Below, in pieces: positions 1-6,894 of a stretch of 31,166 nt of DNA. The position numbers and the translations under genes are program-made. Positions within the stretch are counted from its first letter, which is position 1. Each line of letters begins with the position of its first letter. The stretch lies in NCBI GenBank assembly GCA_900543415.1, contig UQRE01000031.1, positions 1 to 31,166 of the forward strand, read 5' to 3'. The notes under the pieces were generated by a model. It was not told the DNA's origin and searched no databases. It was given only the letters and a program-made list of their open reading frames with translations. Origin of the DNA: an uncultured Dorea sp. Lineage in GTDB: Bacteria > Bacillota > Clostridia > Lachnospirales > Lachnospiraceae.

Positions 1-15
1 TTTTATAGAAGAAAG

Positions 16-45
16 AAAAACTCTCGCAAAAAAACGAGAGTTTTT
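16..45. terminator. Intrinsic terminator, possibly bidirectional
   Basis: A perfect 11-bp inverted repeat (arms 16-26 and 35-45, core CTCTCG/CGAGAG) closes an A-rich 8-nt loop. It has A residues before it and T residues at the end of the right arm. This is the standard shape of a Rho-independent terminator, most likely for a gene left of the window. Confidence 0.75.
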
Positions 46-349
46 CAGTGCCCTTTGAATAAAGGGTTTGAAGTTTTTTTATTACATAAAACTCTTTATT
101 TTTTTATGAATGCTTTTAAGCAAATACATGGATTTTCTAATTGACTTCTCTTTTAATTAGTTATAAGATAAACTCACCTTTATTCGGGGAGACAGTCGTC
201 TCTTGATAAATTCTGAATTTTAATCTCGGGTGCAAACCCTCAGAAAAAGGCTGAATTTACAGTCTGTTTCATATTTGAAATTCACCAGGAATCATATTTG
301 AAATTTACCAGGAAACAGTTGCATAGGAAAAATGAGTTTATTATACTGA
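46..349. other. Non-coding stretch with small hairpins and a weak promoter
   Basis: I see no credible gene in these 300 bases. They hold a short CCCTTT-GAAT-AAAGGG hairpin (51-66 region), a weak promoter-like pair (TTGACT at 141-146, TAAGAT at 164-169, 17-bp spacer), three small hairpins between 189 and 254, and a tandemly repeated segment at 264-318. The last two are listed separately. The stretch leads into a decayed transposase-like gene, so it may be old mobile-element DNA. Confidence 0.5.
264..318. repeat. Tandem 23-bp repeat bounded by 7-bp inverted repeats
   Basis: Two adjacent copies of a 23-bp unit (269-291 and 292-314, core ATATTTGAAATT, one C/T difference) lie between CTGTTTC (264-270) and GAAACAG (312-318), which are inverted copies of each other. 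Without the outermost bases the segment begins TG and ends CA. Multiple short repeats near TG/CA ends recall the transposase-binding ends of IS21-family elements, but no istA or istB gene is present. The IS link is inference only. Confidence 0.5.
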
Positions 350-661
350 AAGAAGGCGTATTACTCGGATGTGATGAATTTAATCGTGCATGCGAATCAA
401 AAGCAAATGGAGGAGGAGAAGAATATGTGCGAAGCATTGAATGAATTATTTGCAGAAGAATTAAAGGAAGCAGACCTGCGAGGGTGCAAAGAAGGGAGAA
501 AAGAAGGACAAGAAGAAGGTAGAAATGTCGGGAAAATAGAGAAGTTAAAAGAGCTGGTACAGAAAAAGCTTGCTAAAAATCAGAGTATAGAAAGAATTGC
601 GGATGATTTGGTAGAAGATGTGGAAGTGATTCGTAAGATTGCGAAAGAATTAAATGCTTAA
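350..661 (+). pseudogene. C-terminal remnant of an Rpn / PD-(D/E)XK nuclease transposase-like protein
   Basis: The reading frame opens after a stop at 347-349 and could start at GTG 371 or at the ATG at 374. It encodes about 96 residues: a short acidic helix (MCEALNELFAEELKEADLRG), a run of charged KEGRKEGQEEGRNVG-type repeats, and an ending rich in L, K and I that resembles a small helix-turn-helix tail. This is how the C-terminus of Rpn-family recombination-promoting nuclease / putative transposase proteins of Lachnospiraceae looks. Those proteins are about 250-350 residues, and the whole nuclease domain is missing here. No good ribosome site precedes it. I read it as a degraded fragment, though expression of a small coiled-coil peptide cannot be excluded. 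Confidence 0.6.
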
Positions 662-713
662 AGGGAAGAAAAATGCTTGCTATACATAAAGTTTTAGAAA
701 GGAAATGATAGAA

Positions 714-1340
714 ATGAAAAAACAAGAAATGTCGTGTATTGATTGTGCAGTGCAAAATTGTAATAAAATGGATAAAACTTATCCGGAATTTTGCCTGACC
801 ACACATATGGATGATGCTGTATTGCAGGATGCAATGAATTGCTATGAAGAGGAAGAAAATCATAAGGTTATGATCGCAGCTGCGGAAGTGGAATCGGATC
901 ATTATTGCCAGTACACAAGAGTGGAAGAGATTATGGCATTTGCCGAGAAAATCGGAGCAAAGAAAATTGGAATCGCAACATGTGTGGGGCTTTTGCGAGA
1001 AAGTCGTACACTGGCTTCTATTTTGCGGGCTCATGGATTTGAAGTATTTGGAGTGGCTTGTAAGGCAGGAGCGCAGAAGAAGACATCTGTAGGAATTCCG
1101 GAGAGATGCAACAATGTGGGAGAAAATATATGTAATCCAATTCTTCAAGCGAAGATGCTCAACGAAGCGAAAACGGACTTAAATGTTGTAGTTGGATTGT
1201 GTGTTGGTCACGACAGTTTGTTTTACAAATATTCAGAAGCGCTGACAACGACTGCTGTAACGAAAGACCGAGTTCTCGGACACAATCCGGCAGCGGCACT
1301 TTATACGGCAGATTCCTATTATTCGAAGTTGAAGAAGTAA
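714..1340 (+). CDS. DUF1847 family Cys-rich protein
   Basis: The protein of about 208 residues belongs, as I recognise it, to the DUF1847 family of anaerobes. It opens with a cysteine cluster (C8, C11, C16 in MSCIDCAVQNC) suggestive of a metal or FeS site. An alpha/beta domain follows, with GIATCVGLLRES, VFGVACKAG and a late NVVVGLCVGHDSLF. The biochemical function is unknown. No signal peptide or membrane segment is seen, so it is probably cytoplasmic. ATG 705 is possible, but it sits almost on the AGAAAGGA ribosome site, so ATG 714 is preferred. It stands alone, with a weak hairpin (about 1350-1366) behind it. Confidence 0.85.
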   Translation: MKKQEMSCIDCAVQNCNKMDKTYPEFCLTTHMDDAVLQDAMNCYEEEENHKVMIAAAEVESDHYCQYTRVEEIMAFAEKIGAKKIGIATCVGLLRESRTLASILRAHGFEVFGVACKAGAQKKTSVGIPERCNNVGENICNPILQAKMLNEAKTDLNVVVGLCVGHDSLFYKYSEALTTTAVTKDRVLGHNPAAALYTADSYYSKLKK

Positions 1341-1451
1341 TAATTAGAGCGCAAAGAATTTTTGCGGCGTATTTTTCGTAAATGCAAATGCTCTTTGATA
1401 GACATTGGCGATTTTCTTTCATACAATCTCGGTAAAAGGAGGCGGACTATC

Positions 1452-2195
1452 ATGACACTGGGAAGCAATATTCAAAAAATGAGGAAGGAGGCATCATTAT
1501 CTCAAGAAGCATTTGCCGAGATGTTTCAAGTTTCGAGACAGACAATATCAAATTGGGAAAATTCAAAGAGTTATCCTGATTTAGAGACAATCATAAAGAT
1601 CAGTGATAGTTTTCATATCTCCTTAGATGTATTGTTGAAGGAGGATCTGATTATGGTAAAAACATTTGATCATGAAGTGAAAAGTACGAAAAAATATGCA
1701 AGAGCGCTGGTTGCAATCGCTGTTATTGTTGCGTTGCTGATCGGAAGCTTTGGGATTTATTCGTGTATATATTTTAACACGAAAAATAAGCTGGAGAGAA
1801 ATTTTGAGGAACAGCTGAAAGAAAATGATTTCTATAAAAATAAAAGCGGATATTACTCCATGGATTATGGCGACGGGATTGTATATAGCGTCCCAAATCA
1901 ATCCATGCCGGGGCTTCTTGATTTTACGCTGCATTTTCATGTGAGTAATCTGTATTGCAATATTGATCTTGAAGACACTTATGTAATGATTATATGGCAG
2001 GATGAGAACGACTTTTTTGCTTCGGCAACTTCAAAAAAAGATGAAAAAGTTGTCGGAAGTACTTCTGAGTTCAAAGGAAATGATTTTGCAGATATGAAGA
2101 AATTGGGCGATGAGCTTGGCCTTTCGGAAGAAGAAGCAGGTAAAATTATTGAAAAAGGAAACGAGTTATATCAGGACTTCTATGCTAAGAAATAA
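1452..2195 (+). CDS. Membrane-anchored XRE-family transcriptional regulator
   Basis: The 247-residue protein begins with an XRE/Cro helix-turn-helix (residues about 4-60; LSQEAFAEMFQVSRQTISNWE is the recognition region). A linker and one hydrophobic segment (about residues 86-108, VAIVALLIGSFGIYSCIYF) come next. The C-terminal domain of about 135 residues would lie outside the cell and has no family I recognise. This architecture is common in Firmicutes, where the outer domain may sense a signal, but the ligand is unknown. The longer frame opens at 1362, but the AAAGGAGG ribosome site just before ATG 1452 settles the start. It is monocistronic, ends at a shared terminator, and shows no obvious target gene nearby. 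Confidence 0.85.
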   Translation: MTLGSNIQKMRKEASLSQEAFAEMFQVSRQTISNWENSKSYPDLETIIKISDSFHISLDVLLKEDLIMVKTFDHEVKSTKKYARALVAIAVIVALLIGSFGIYSCIYFNTKNKLERNFEEQLKENDFYKNKSGYYSMDYGDGIVYSVPNQSMPGLLDFTLHFHVSNLYCNIDLEDTYVMIIWQDENDFFASATSKKDEKVVGSTSEFKGNDFADMKKLGDELGLSEEEAGKIIEKGNELYQDFYAKK

Positions 2196-2207
2196 GAAAT
2201 GAAATTT

Positions 2208-2248
2208 AAAATGCGTCACACCCTTTCTCACAGGGTGCGGTGCATTTT
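2208..2248. terminator. Bidirectional terminator between convergent genes
   Basis: Arms 2208-2224 and 2232-2248 pair almost fully (AAAATGCG...CACCCT with AGGGTG...TGCATTTT). The hairpin carries A residues on one side and T residues on the other, so it can stop transcription both from the XRE gene (+) and from the DtxR-type repressor gene (-), whose stop codon overlaps it. Confidence 0.8.
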
Positions 2249-2624
2249 ATTTGTCCATCTTTTCTTGAATAAATTTCTTCATTGCCCGAAAACTTTCATC
2301 GCTAATGTTATGCTCCATTTCACATGCATCGGAAGAGGCGGTTTCCGGATCGACACCCAGAGAGATCAGCCAGTCGGAAATAAATTCATGTTTTTCATAT
2401 ACGCCGGAGGCAATGCGAAGCCCTTCGTCTGTCAAGGTGATAAAACCGGAAGAACTTACTTCGATACATTTGGATTCTCGCAAATGCTTCATTGCGACAC
2501 TGACACTTGGTTTTGAAAAGTTTAATTCAGCGGCAATATCAATGGAGCGCACAACGGGCAGTCTTTTACTCAAAAGATAAATAGTTTCTAAATAATCTTC
2601 GGAAGATTTATTGTTTCGAGTCAT
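2247..2624 (-). CDS. DtxR/MntR-family metal-dependent repressor, likely regulator of feo
   Basis: The protein of 125 residues has an N-terminal winged helix (residues about 7-65) and a dimerisation/metal-binding domain. It lacks the C-terminal SH3-like domain of long DtxR proteins, as in MntR. Aligned by eye, the metal ligands are D10, E13, H79, C101, E104 and H105. D10 and E13 match MntR, while C101 within DACEMEH matches the Cys of DtxR/IdeR rather than the Glu of MntR. That favours iron sensing. ATG 2624 follows AGAGAGG; the upstream in-frame ATG at 2687 has no ribosome site. It is divergent from feoA and is probably its Fe(II)-dependent repressor. The exact metal is inferred. Confidence 0.85.
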   Translation of the reverse strand: MTRNNKSSEDYLETIYLLSKRLPVVRSIDIAAELNFSKPSVSVAMKHLRESKCIEVSSSGFITLTDEGLRIASGVYEKHEFISDWLISLGVDPETASSDACEMEHNISDESFRAMKKFIQEKMDK

Positions 2625-2658
2625 AGTATATTCCTCTCTATCCATACAAATTAAGTTC

Positions 2659-2687
2659 AGTATATCAGTTCTCCGGAAGAAAAACAA
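2659..2687 (-). promoter_or_regulatory. Promoter of the DtxR-type repressor gene
   Basis: On the minus strand TTGTTT (2687-2682) and TATACT (2664-2659) are spaced by 17 bp, about 35 bp upstream of the repressor start. Confidence 0.55.
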
Positions 2688-2723
2688 GTTTCTTGAAAGT
2701 GAGAAAAATTCTCAAAAAAGTTA

Positions 2724-2760
2724 TTGACAAATAACTAACGTAAGCGTATACTAACTGCGT
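2724..2760 (+). promoter_or_regulatory. feo operon promoter with probable repressor site
   Basis: A perfect -35 (TTGACA, 2724-2729) and a TATACT -10 (2747-2752) with a 17-bp spacer lie 44 bp before feoA. The spacer and the bases after the -10 contain two similar direct elements (ATAACTAAC at 2731-2739 and ATACTAACT at 2748-2756). These share the AACTAA / TTAGTT core with the palindrome upstream of feoB, so this is the likely place for metal-dependent repression. Confidence 0.65.
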
Positions 2761-2795
2761 AAAGAAAGAAACGGACGCAAGAAAGAGGGTGGCTT

Positions 2796-3008
2796 ATGAT
2801 GCCTTTAACAATGGCTGAGACCGGACGAGAGCTTGAGATTCGGAGAATTGGCGGAAAAGAAGAAACGAGACGTTTTCTGGAAAGCTTAGGTTTTGTCATG
2901 GGCGGTTTTGTCAATGTTGTTTCGATGACAGGCGGTGACCTGATCGTGAAGGTGAAGGATTCAAGAGTTGCGATCAGTAGGGAAATGGCAAATAAAATTA
3001 TGGTTTAG
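2796..3008 (+). CDS. feoA: FeoA domain protein (first copy)
   Basis: This 70-residue protein is a single SH3-like FeoA domain (LTMAETGRELEIRRIGGKEETRRFLESLGFVMGG... then VKVKDSRVAISREMANKIMV). FeoA proteins are small cytoplasmic partners of the FeoB ferrous-iron transporter and are thought to modulate it. ATG 2796 follows GAGGGTGG at a suitable distance. It is the first gene of the feo operon, and the second feoA starts 11 bp after its stop. The two copies differ clearly in sequence and probably have separate roles. Confidence 0.9.
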   Translation: MMPLTMAETGRELEIRRIGGKEETRRFLESLGFVMGGFVNVVSMTGGDLIVKVKDSRVAISREMANKIMV

Positions 3009-3019
3009 GAGGATGGAAT

Positions 3020-3241
3020 ATGTCTACGTTAAGAGATGCAAAATGTGGTGACACAGTAAAGGTGGTAAAAATACACGGAGAAGGGGCAGTTCGACGCCGG
3101 ATTATGGATATGGGAATCACAAAAAATGTGGACTTGTATATTAGAAAAGTCGCACCTCTTGGAGATCCTGTAGAGGTGATGGTGAGAGGATATGAGTTGT
3201 CTTTAAGAAAATCAGACGCGGAAATGATAGAAGTTCAGTAG
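3020..3241 (+). CDS. feoA: FeoA domain protein (second copy)
   Basis: This 73-residue FeoA (TLRDAKCGDTVKVVKIHGEG... RRRIMDMGITKNVDLYIRKVAPLGDPVEVMVRGYELSLRKSDAEMIEV) matches the consensus better than the first copy, with the MGI turn and the final SLRKSDA strand. The AGGAGG ribosome site overlaps the end of the preceding gene, showing tight coupling. An 80-bp gap with its own palindrome separates it from feoB. Confidence 0.92.
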   Translation: MSTLRDAKCGDTVKVVKIHGEGAVRRRIMDMGITKNVDLYIRKVAPLGDPVEVMVRGYELSLRKSDAEMIEVQ

Positions 3242-3263
3242 AAAAGATTTTTTTACGCAATAG

Positions 3264-3277
3264 TTAGTTGCAACTAA
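3264..3277. promoter_or_regulatory. Perfect palindrome upstream of feoB, candidate metal-repressor operator
   Basis: TTAGTTGCAACTAA is a perfect 14-bp palindrome in the gap between the second feoA and feoB. Its TTAGTT half-site also occurs twice, imperfectly, at the feoA promoter. It does not look like a terminator because no T-tract follows. It may allow separate control of feoB. The protein that binds it is inferred. Confidence 0.5.
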
Positions 3278-3321
3278 TAAAAGCTGCAACAATATAATTC
3301 AAACGGGAGGATAATAGATCA

Positions 3322-5502
3322 ATGAAAGTCAGGATTGCGCTTGCAGGAAATCCGAATAGTGGAAAAACAACGTTGTTTAATGCGCTTACAGGAGCAAATC
3401 AGTTTGTCGGAAACTGGCCGGGAGTAACAGTGGAGAAGAAAGAAGGAAAGATGAAGAGTGTGGCATCGCAGACAGAGGAAGCGGTTCTTGTTGATCTTCC
3501 GGGAATTTATTCACTGTCTCCTTATACATTAGAGGAAGTAGTTTCAAGAAATTTTCTGTTAGAAGAAAAGCCGGACGCTATTATTAACATCGTGGACGGA
3601 ACCAATTTGGAGAGAAATCTATATTTGACGACACAACTTACAGAGCTTGGGATTCCGGTCATTGTTGCCGTAAATATGATGGATCTTGTTAGAAAGAACG
3701 GAGAAGAATTAAATATTGATCGTCTCAGCAAAGATATTGGTTGTAAGGTAGTTGAAATTTCTGCTCTGAAGGGGGAGGGGATTGACCGGCTTGCTGCCCG
3801 GGCGGTTTCTCTTGCGAAAAGCGGAAAGAAGAGTCAGCCTGCGCATCGATTTGACGGATGTGTAGAACATGCGCTTGCACATATCGAAGAAGCCATCACC
3901 GGTCATGTAGATGCCAGTATGGAGCGCTGGTATGCACTGAAGTTATTTGAACGGGACGAAAAAGTGAAGGAGCTTTTGAATCTGGAACAGTCATTGCTGG
4001 ATCACATCGAGACGGATATTTTGGCTTGTGAGAAAGAGATGGATGATGATTCGGAAAGTATTATTACAGGGGAACGCTACCGTTATATCGGAGAGATTAT
4101 CGAAGACTGTTATAAAAAACGAATCAAACGCCGGATGTCTACGTCGGATAAGATTGATCAATTTGTTACGAACCGATTCCTTGCAATCCCGATTTTTGCA
4201 CTGGTTATGTTCGTTGTATACTATATATCTGTCTCTACAGTAGGAACCTTTGTAACGGACTGGACAAATGACACCCTCTTTGGTGAGTGGATCATTCCCG
4301 GGACGCAGAGTGCATTAGATGCTATTCACTGTGCACCGTGGCTCTCCGGACTTCTTGTGGATGGAATCATCAGCGGAGTAGGTGCAGTGCTGGGATTTGT
4401 TCCACAGATGCTTGTGTTGTTCTTCTTCCTGGCATTTCTGGAAGGTTGCGGATATATGGCGCGCATTGCATTTATCATGGATCGCATTTTTCGTAAATTC
4501 GGTCTTTCAGGAAAATCATTTATCCCGATGTTGGTAGGCACCGGATGCGGCGTGCCGGGAGTGATGGCTTCCAGAACCATTGAAAACGACAGAGACCGCA
4601 AGATGACGATTATGACAACTACATTTATCCCGTGCGGGGCAAAGCTTCCGATTATCGCTTTGATCGCAGGCGCGCTCTTTGACGGAGCGGCGTGGGTAGC
4701 GCCGAGTGCTTACTTCGTAGGAATTGCGGCAATTATCTGTTCCGGTATTATCCTGAAGAAAACAAAAATGTTTGCAGGAGATCCGGCGCCGTTTGTAATG
4801 GAACTTCCGGCTTATCATCTGCCTACACTTGGAAATGTATTTAGAAGTATGTGGGAGAGAGGCTGGTCTTTCATTAAGAAGGCGGGAACGATTATCCTGT
4901 TGTCTACAATCTTTATCTGGTTTGCACAAGGATTTGGATTTGAAGGTGGACGATTCGGAATGGTTGAAGATATGGAAAACAGTATCCTTGCATGGATCGG
5001 TAACGCAGTAGCATGGCTCTTTGTTCCGCTTGGATGGGGAGACTGGAAGTCAGCAGTGGCAGCCATTACCGGATTGGTCGCTAAAGAAAACGTAGTCGGA
5101 ACCTTTGGAATCCTCTTTGGATTTGCAGAGGTAAACGGAGATAACGGAATTGAGATGTGGGGAACGCTTGCAGGAACCATGACGCAGGCAGCTGCTTATT
5201 CTTTCCTTGTATTTAACCTTTTGTGTGCGCCTTGCTTCGCTGCAATGGGAGCCATCAAGCGTGAGATGAACAATGTGAAATGGTTCTGGTTTGCGATTGG
5301 TTATCAGACATTACTGGCATATACAGTTTCTCTTTGCATTTATCAGATGGGAACTTTTGTAGCGACAGGTATTTTCGGAGTCGGAACAGCGGCAGCGGTT
5401 GCATTGATTATTTTATTCCTGTATCTGTTGTTCCGTCCGTACAAAGAGAGCCAGACGCTTCGCACGACGAAACAGACTGCGCTCAAAGGAATGAAGGCTT
5501 AA
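3322..5502 (+). CDS. feoB: Ferrous iron transporter FeoB
   Basis: FeoB moves Fe(II) across the inner membrane. The 726-residue protein (E. coli FeoB is 773) has an N-terminal G domain: GNPNSGKT at 9-16, the GNWPGVTVEKKEG switch, DLPG at 58-61, NMMD at 118-121 and SALKGEG at 147-153. A helical spacer leads to about residue 270, and a C-terminal polytopic domain carries the gate motifs GTGCGVPGVMASR and CGAKLPII. ATG 3322 follows GGGAGGA. It is followed without a terminator by a Cys-rich peptide gene and a DUF3793 gene. Likely repressed when iron is plentiful. Confidence 0.97.
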   Translation: MKVRIALAGNPNSGKTTLFNALTGANQFVGNWPGVTVEKKEGKMKSVASQTEEAVLVDLPGIYSLSPYTLEEVVSRNFLLEEKPDAIINIVDGTNLERNLYLTTQLTELGIPVIVAVNMMDLVRKNGEELNIDRLSKDIGCKVVEISALKGEGIDRLAARAVSLAKSGKKSQPAHRFDGCVEHALAHIEEAITGHVDASMERWYALKLFERDEKVKELLNLEQSLLDHIETDILACEKEMDDDSESIITGERYRYIGEIIEDCYKKRIKRRMSTSDKIDQFVTNRFLAIPIFALVMFVVYYISVSTVGTFVTDWTNDTLFGEWIIPGTQSALDAIHCAPWLSGLLVDGIISGVGAVLGFVPQMLVLFFFLAFLEGCGYMARIAFIMDRIFRKFGLSGKSFIPMLVGTGCGVPGVMASRTIENDRDRKMTIMTTTFIPCGAKLPIIALIAGALFDGAAWVAPSAYFVGIAAIICSGIILKKTKMFAGDPAPFVMELPAYHLPTLGNVFRSMWERGWSFIKKAGTIILLSTIFIWFAQGFGFEGGRFGMVEDMENSILAWIGNAVAWLFVPLGWGDWKSAVAAITGLVAKENVVGTFGILFGFAEVNGDNGIEMWGTLAGTMTQAAAYSFLVFNLLCAPCFAAMGAIKREMNNVKWFWFAIGYQTLLAYTVSLCIYQMGTFVATGIFGVGTAAAVALIILFLYLLFRPYKESQTLRTTKQTALKGMKA

Positions 5503-5581
5503 CGGAAAAATGATGAGTAAAAAAAGCTTATCTTGTGAAAAATAAAAAAAGCGGATAATATAGAGATGGAGGTGTTGGAAG

Positions 5582-5722
5582 ATGGGAACAGTGATTGTAC
5601 TTTTGCTTCTGGCTGGAGTGATCGGGCTTATCATACGCAGTATGATAAAGGATAAAAAGGCGGGAAAATCTCTGCACTGCGGCGGCGATTGTAAGCACTG
5701 CGGCGGTCATTGCCATGACTAG
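5582..5722 (+). CDS. FeoB-associated Cys-rich membrane peptide
   Basis: This 46-residue ORF starts at ATG 5582, nine bases after GGAGG. It has one N-terminal membrane helix (TVIVLLLLAGVIGLIIRSMI), a basic stretch and a tail with the Cys/His pattern HCGGDCKHCGGHCHD (four Cys). This matches the small FeoB-associated Cys-rich membrane proteins of Firmicutes, thought to play the FeoC-like role. The tail could bind Fe(II) or an FeS cluster on the cytoplasmic face. Position right after feoB supports the call. Confidence 0.88.
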   Translation: MGTVIVLLLLAGVIGLIIRSMIKDKKAGKSLHCGGDCKHCGGHCHD

Positions 5723-5740
5723 AGAAAGAGAGAACAGCGT

Positions 5741-6292
5741 ATGTCAGAGGAAATGATTCTCCGCCACTGCTCGCCGACGCTTGCGGGCATGAAGACGGGC
5801 AGCTTATTTAACTGTCCGTGCCCCGACAGGCAGAAACTATTGTGTGCAGTGAAAGAATTAAACCGCAAGCTTGTGCCAAAGGGAGTGCGGGTGATCCCGC
5901 TTCGGACAACAAAGAATAAAATGCTTCTCTATATTTACCGTCCGCAGAAGTTAAAAGATGATCTGTCCGTAAGCGGGACGGCGAGACTTCTGCAAAAATA
6001 CGGATATTCTGTGGAATGTACAGGAAAGTGTGTAGTACAGCTTGGAAAACGCCTGTGTGAACAAAAAGATTTTCCGCATGAGATCGGGCTTTTCCTTGGC
6101 TACCCGTTGGAAGATGTGCAAGGATTTATTGAGCATCATGCGGAAGGGTATAAATGTGTGGGCTGCTGGAAGGTGTACGGTGACGAAGAGCATGCCAAGA
6201 GAGAATTTAGGCGTTATCAAAAGTGTACAGACGCATATTGTTATCTCTGGCGGCAGGGGGAAAGCCTTGAGGATCTCACTGTGTCCGGTTAG
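5741..6292 (+). CDS. DUF3793 family protein
   Basis: The 183-residue protein matches the DUF3793 family, often found beside feoB and flavodoxin genes in Clostridia. Recognisable pieces are HCSPTLAGMKTGSLFNC near the start, LLYIYRPQKL, EIGLFLGYPLEDVQGFIEH and a C-terminal CVGCWKVYGDEEHA. Several cysteines are present but no clear cluster motif. Its role is unknown; a link to iron or heme is only suggested by context. It starts 18 bp after the Cys-rich peptide gene, and no terminator lies between, so it should be the last gene of the feo transcript. Confidence 0.88.
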   Translation: MSEEMILRHCSPTLAGMKTGSLFNCPCPDRQKLLCAVKELNRKLVPKGVRVIPLRTTKNKMLLYIYRPQKLKDDLSVSGTARLLQKYGYSVECTGKCVVQLGKRLCEQKDFPHEIGLFLGYPLEDVQGFIEHHAEGYKCVGCWKVYGDEEHAKREFRRYQKCTDAYCYLWRQGESLEDLTVSG

Positions 6293-6348
6293 TACAAAAA
6301 ACATCAAATTATATGAAGTTCATAGTTTCAAAATTAGGAGAATTGATG

Positions 6349-6354
6349 TATAAT
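6349..6354 (+). promoter_or_regulatory. -10 element before the hemerythrin gene
   Basis: A consensus TATAAT lies 35 bp before the hemerythrin start. The 17-bp-spaced upstream hexamer (TTTCAA, 6326-6331) is a poor -35. Hemerythrin therefore probably has its own promoter rather than relying on feo. Confidence 0.45.
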
Positions 6355-6388
6355 AAATCCTAGTAGTAGAAAAGAGGAGGTACTGACC

Positions 6389-6811
6389 ATGAGAGCAGAA
6401 TTTGACGAGAATCTGGTAACAGGCAATGAGATGATCGACTCTCAGCACAAAGAGCTGATTGATAAGATTAATAAGCTTCTGGACAGCTGTGAAGTGGGAA
6501 ATGATAAAGTGGTTGCAATCAAGACTTTAGATTATCTTGCAGATTACACAGAATTTCATTTTGGCGAAGAAGAGAAACTTCAGGAATCCATCAATTATCC
6601 TGCGATTACAGAACATAAGAAAGAGCATGATAAGCTTCGTCAGGTTGTAAAAGATCTCTATAATATGCTGGAGGAAGAAGAAGGTCCGTCTGCTGCATTT
6701 GTAGAGCAGGTGAACAGAAATGTGATTGAATGGCTGTATAAGCACATTAAAGGATTTGACCGTTCCGTAGCGGAATACAAATTCATGAATACCAGCAGCG
6801 AGAGATTATAG
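6389..6811 (+). CDS. Bacteriohemerythrin
   Basis: The 140-residue four-helix protein carries the full di-iron ligand set of bacterial hemerythrins: H20 (DSQHKEL), H57 and E61 (HFGEEE), H76 and H80 (HKKEH), and H119 and D124 (HIKGFD). These bind O2 reversibly at a non-heme di-iron site. In an anaerobe the protein is thought to scavenge oxygen or handle iron. Length is typical of a single-domain form, and no sensor domain is fused. A strong AGAGGAGG ribosome site precedes ATG 6389. Its place beside feo is consistent with its iron need, but no shared regulation is shown. Confidence 0.95.
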   Translation: MRAEFDENLVTGNEMIDSQHKELIDKINKLLDSCEVGNDKVVAIKTLDYLADYTEFHFGEEEKLQESINYPAITEHKKEHDKLRQVVKDLYNMLEEEEGPSAAFVEQVNRNVIEWLYKHIKGFDRSVAEYKFMNTSSERL

Positions 6812-6829
6812 AATAAGAAGACTACAGGT

Positions 6830-6856
6830 TCGAAAGGGCGGAAAGCCCTTTTCGGA
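6830..6856 (+). terminator. Probable terminator after hemerythrin
   Basis: CGAAAGGGC and GCCCTTTTCG pair around a GGAAA loop, with one bulged T. No clear U-tract follows, so efficiency is uncertain. Confidence 0.45.
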
Positions 6857-6894
6857 CTTGTTTGCATTTATAATGATATATGAGGAGGGCGGAT

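Noticed and set aside
573..1148. 191-codon open frame on the minus strand
   Set aside because: It is antisense to the DUF1847 gene, rich in Cys, His and Phe like a shadow frame, and has no ribosome site.
1350..1366. CGCAAA/TTTGCG hairpin after the DUF1847 gene as a terminator
   Set aside because: The stem is only 6 bp and AT-rich at the loop, and the T-run comes several bases later, so it is too weak to list as a feature.
2199..2580. Plus-strand frames over the repressor gene
   Set aside because: They are antisense to a clear DtxR/MntR-type protein and lack ribosome sites or family likeness.
2700..2714. TGAGAA-AAA-TTCTCA inverted repeat between the divergent repressor and feoA promoters as an operator
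   Set aside because: It is short and A-rich, and lacks the TTAGTT core seen at the other candidate sites. Chance is as likely.
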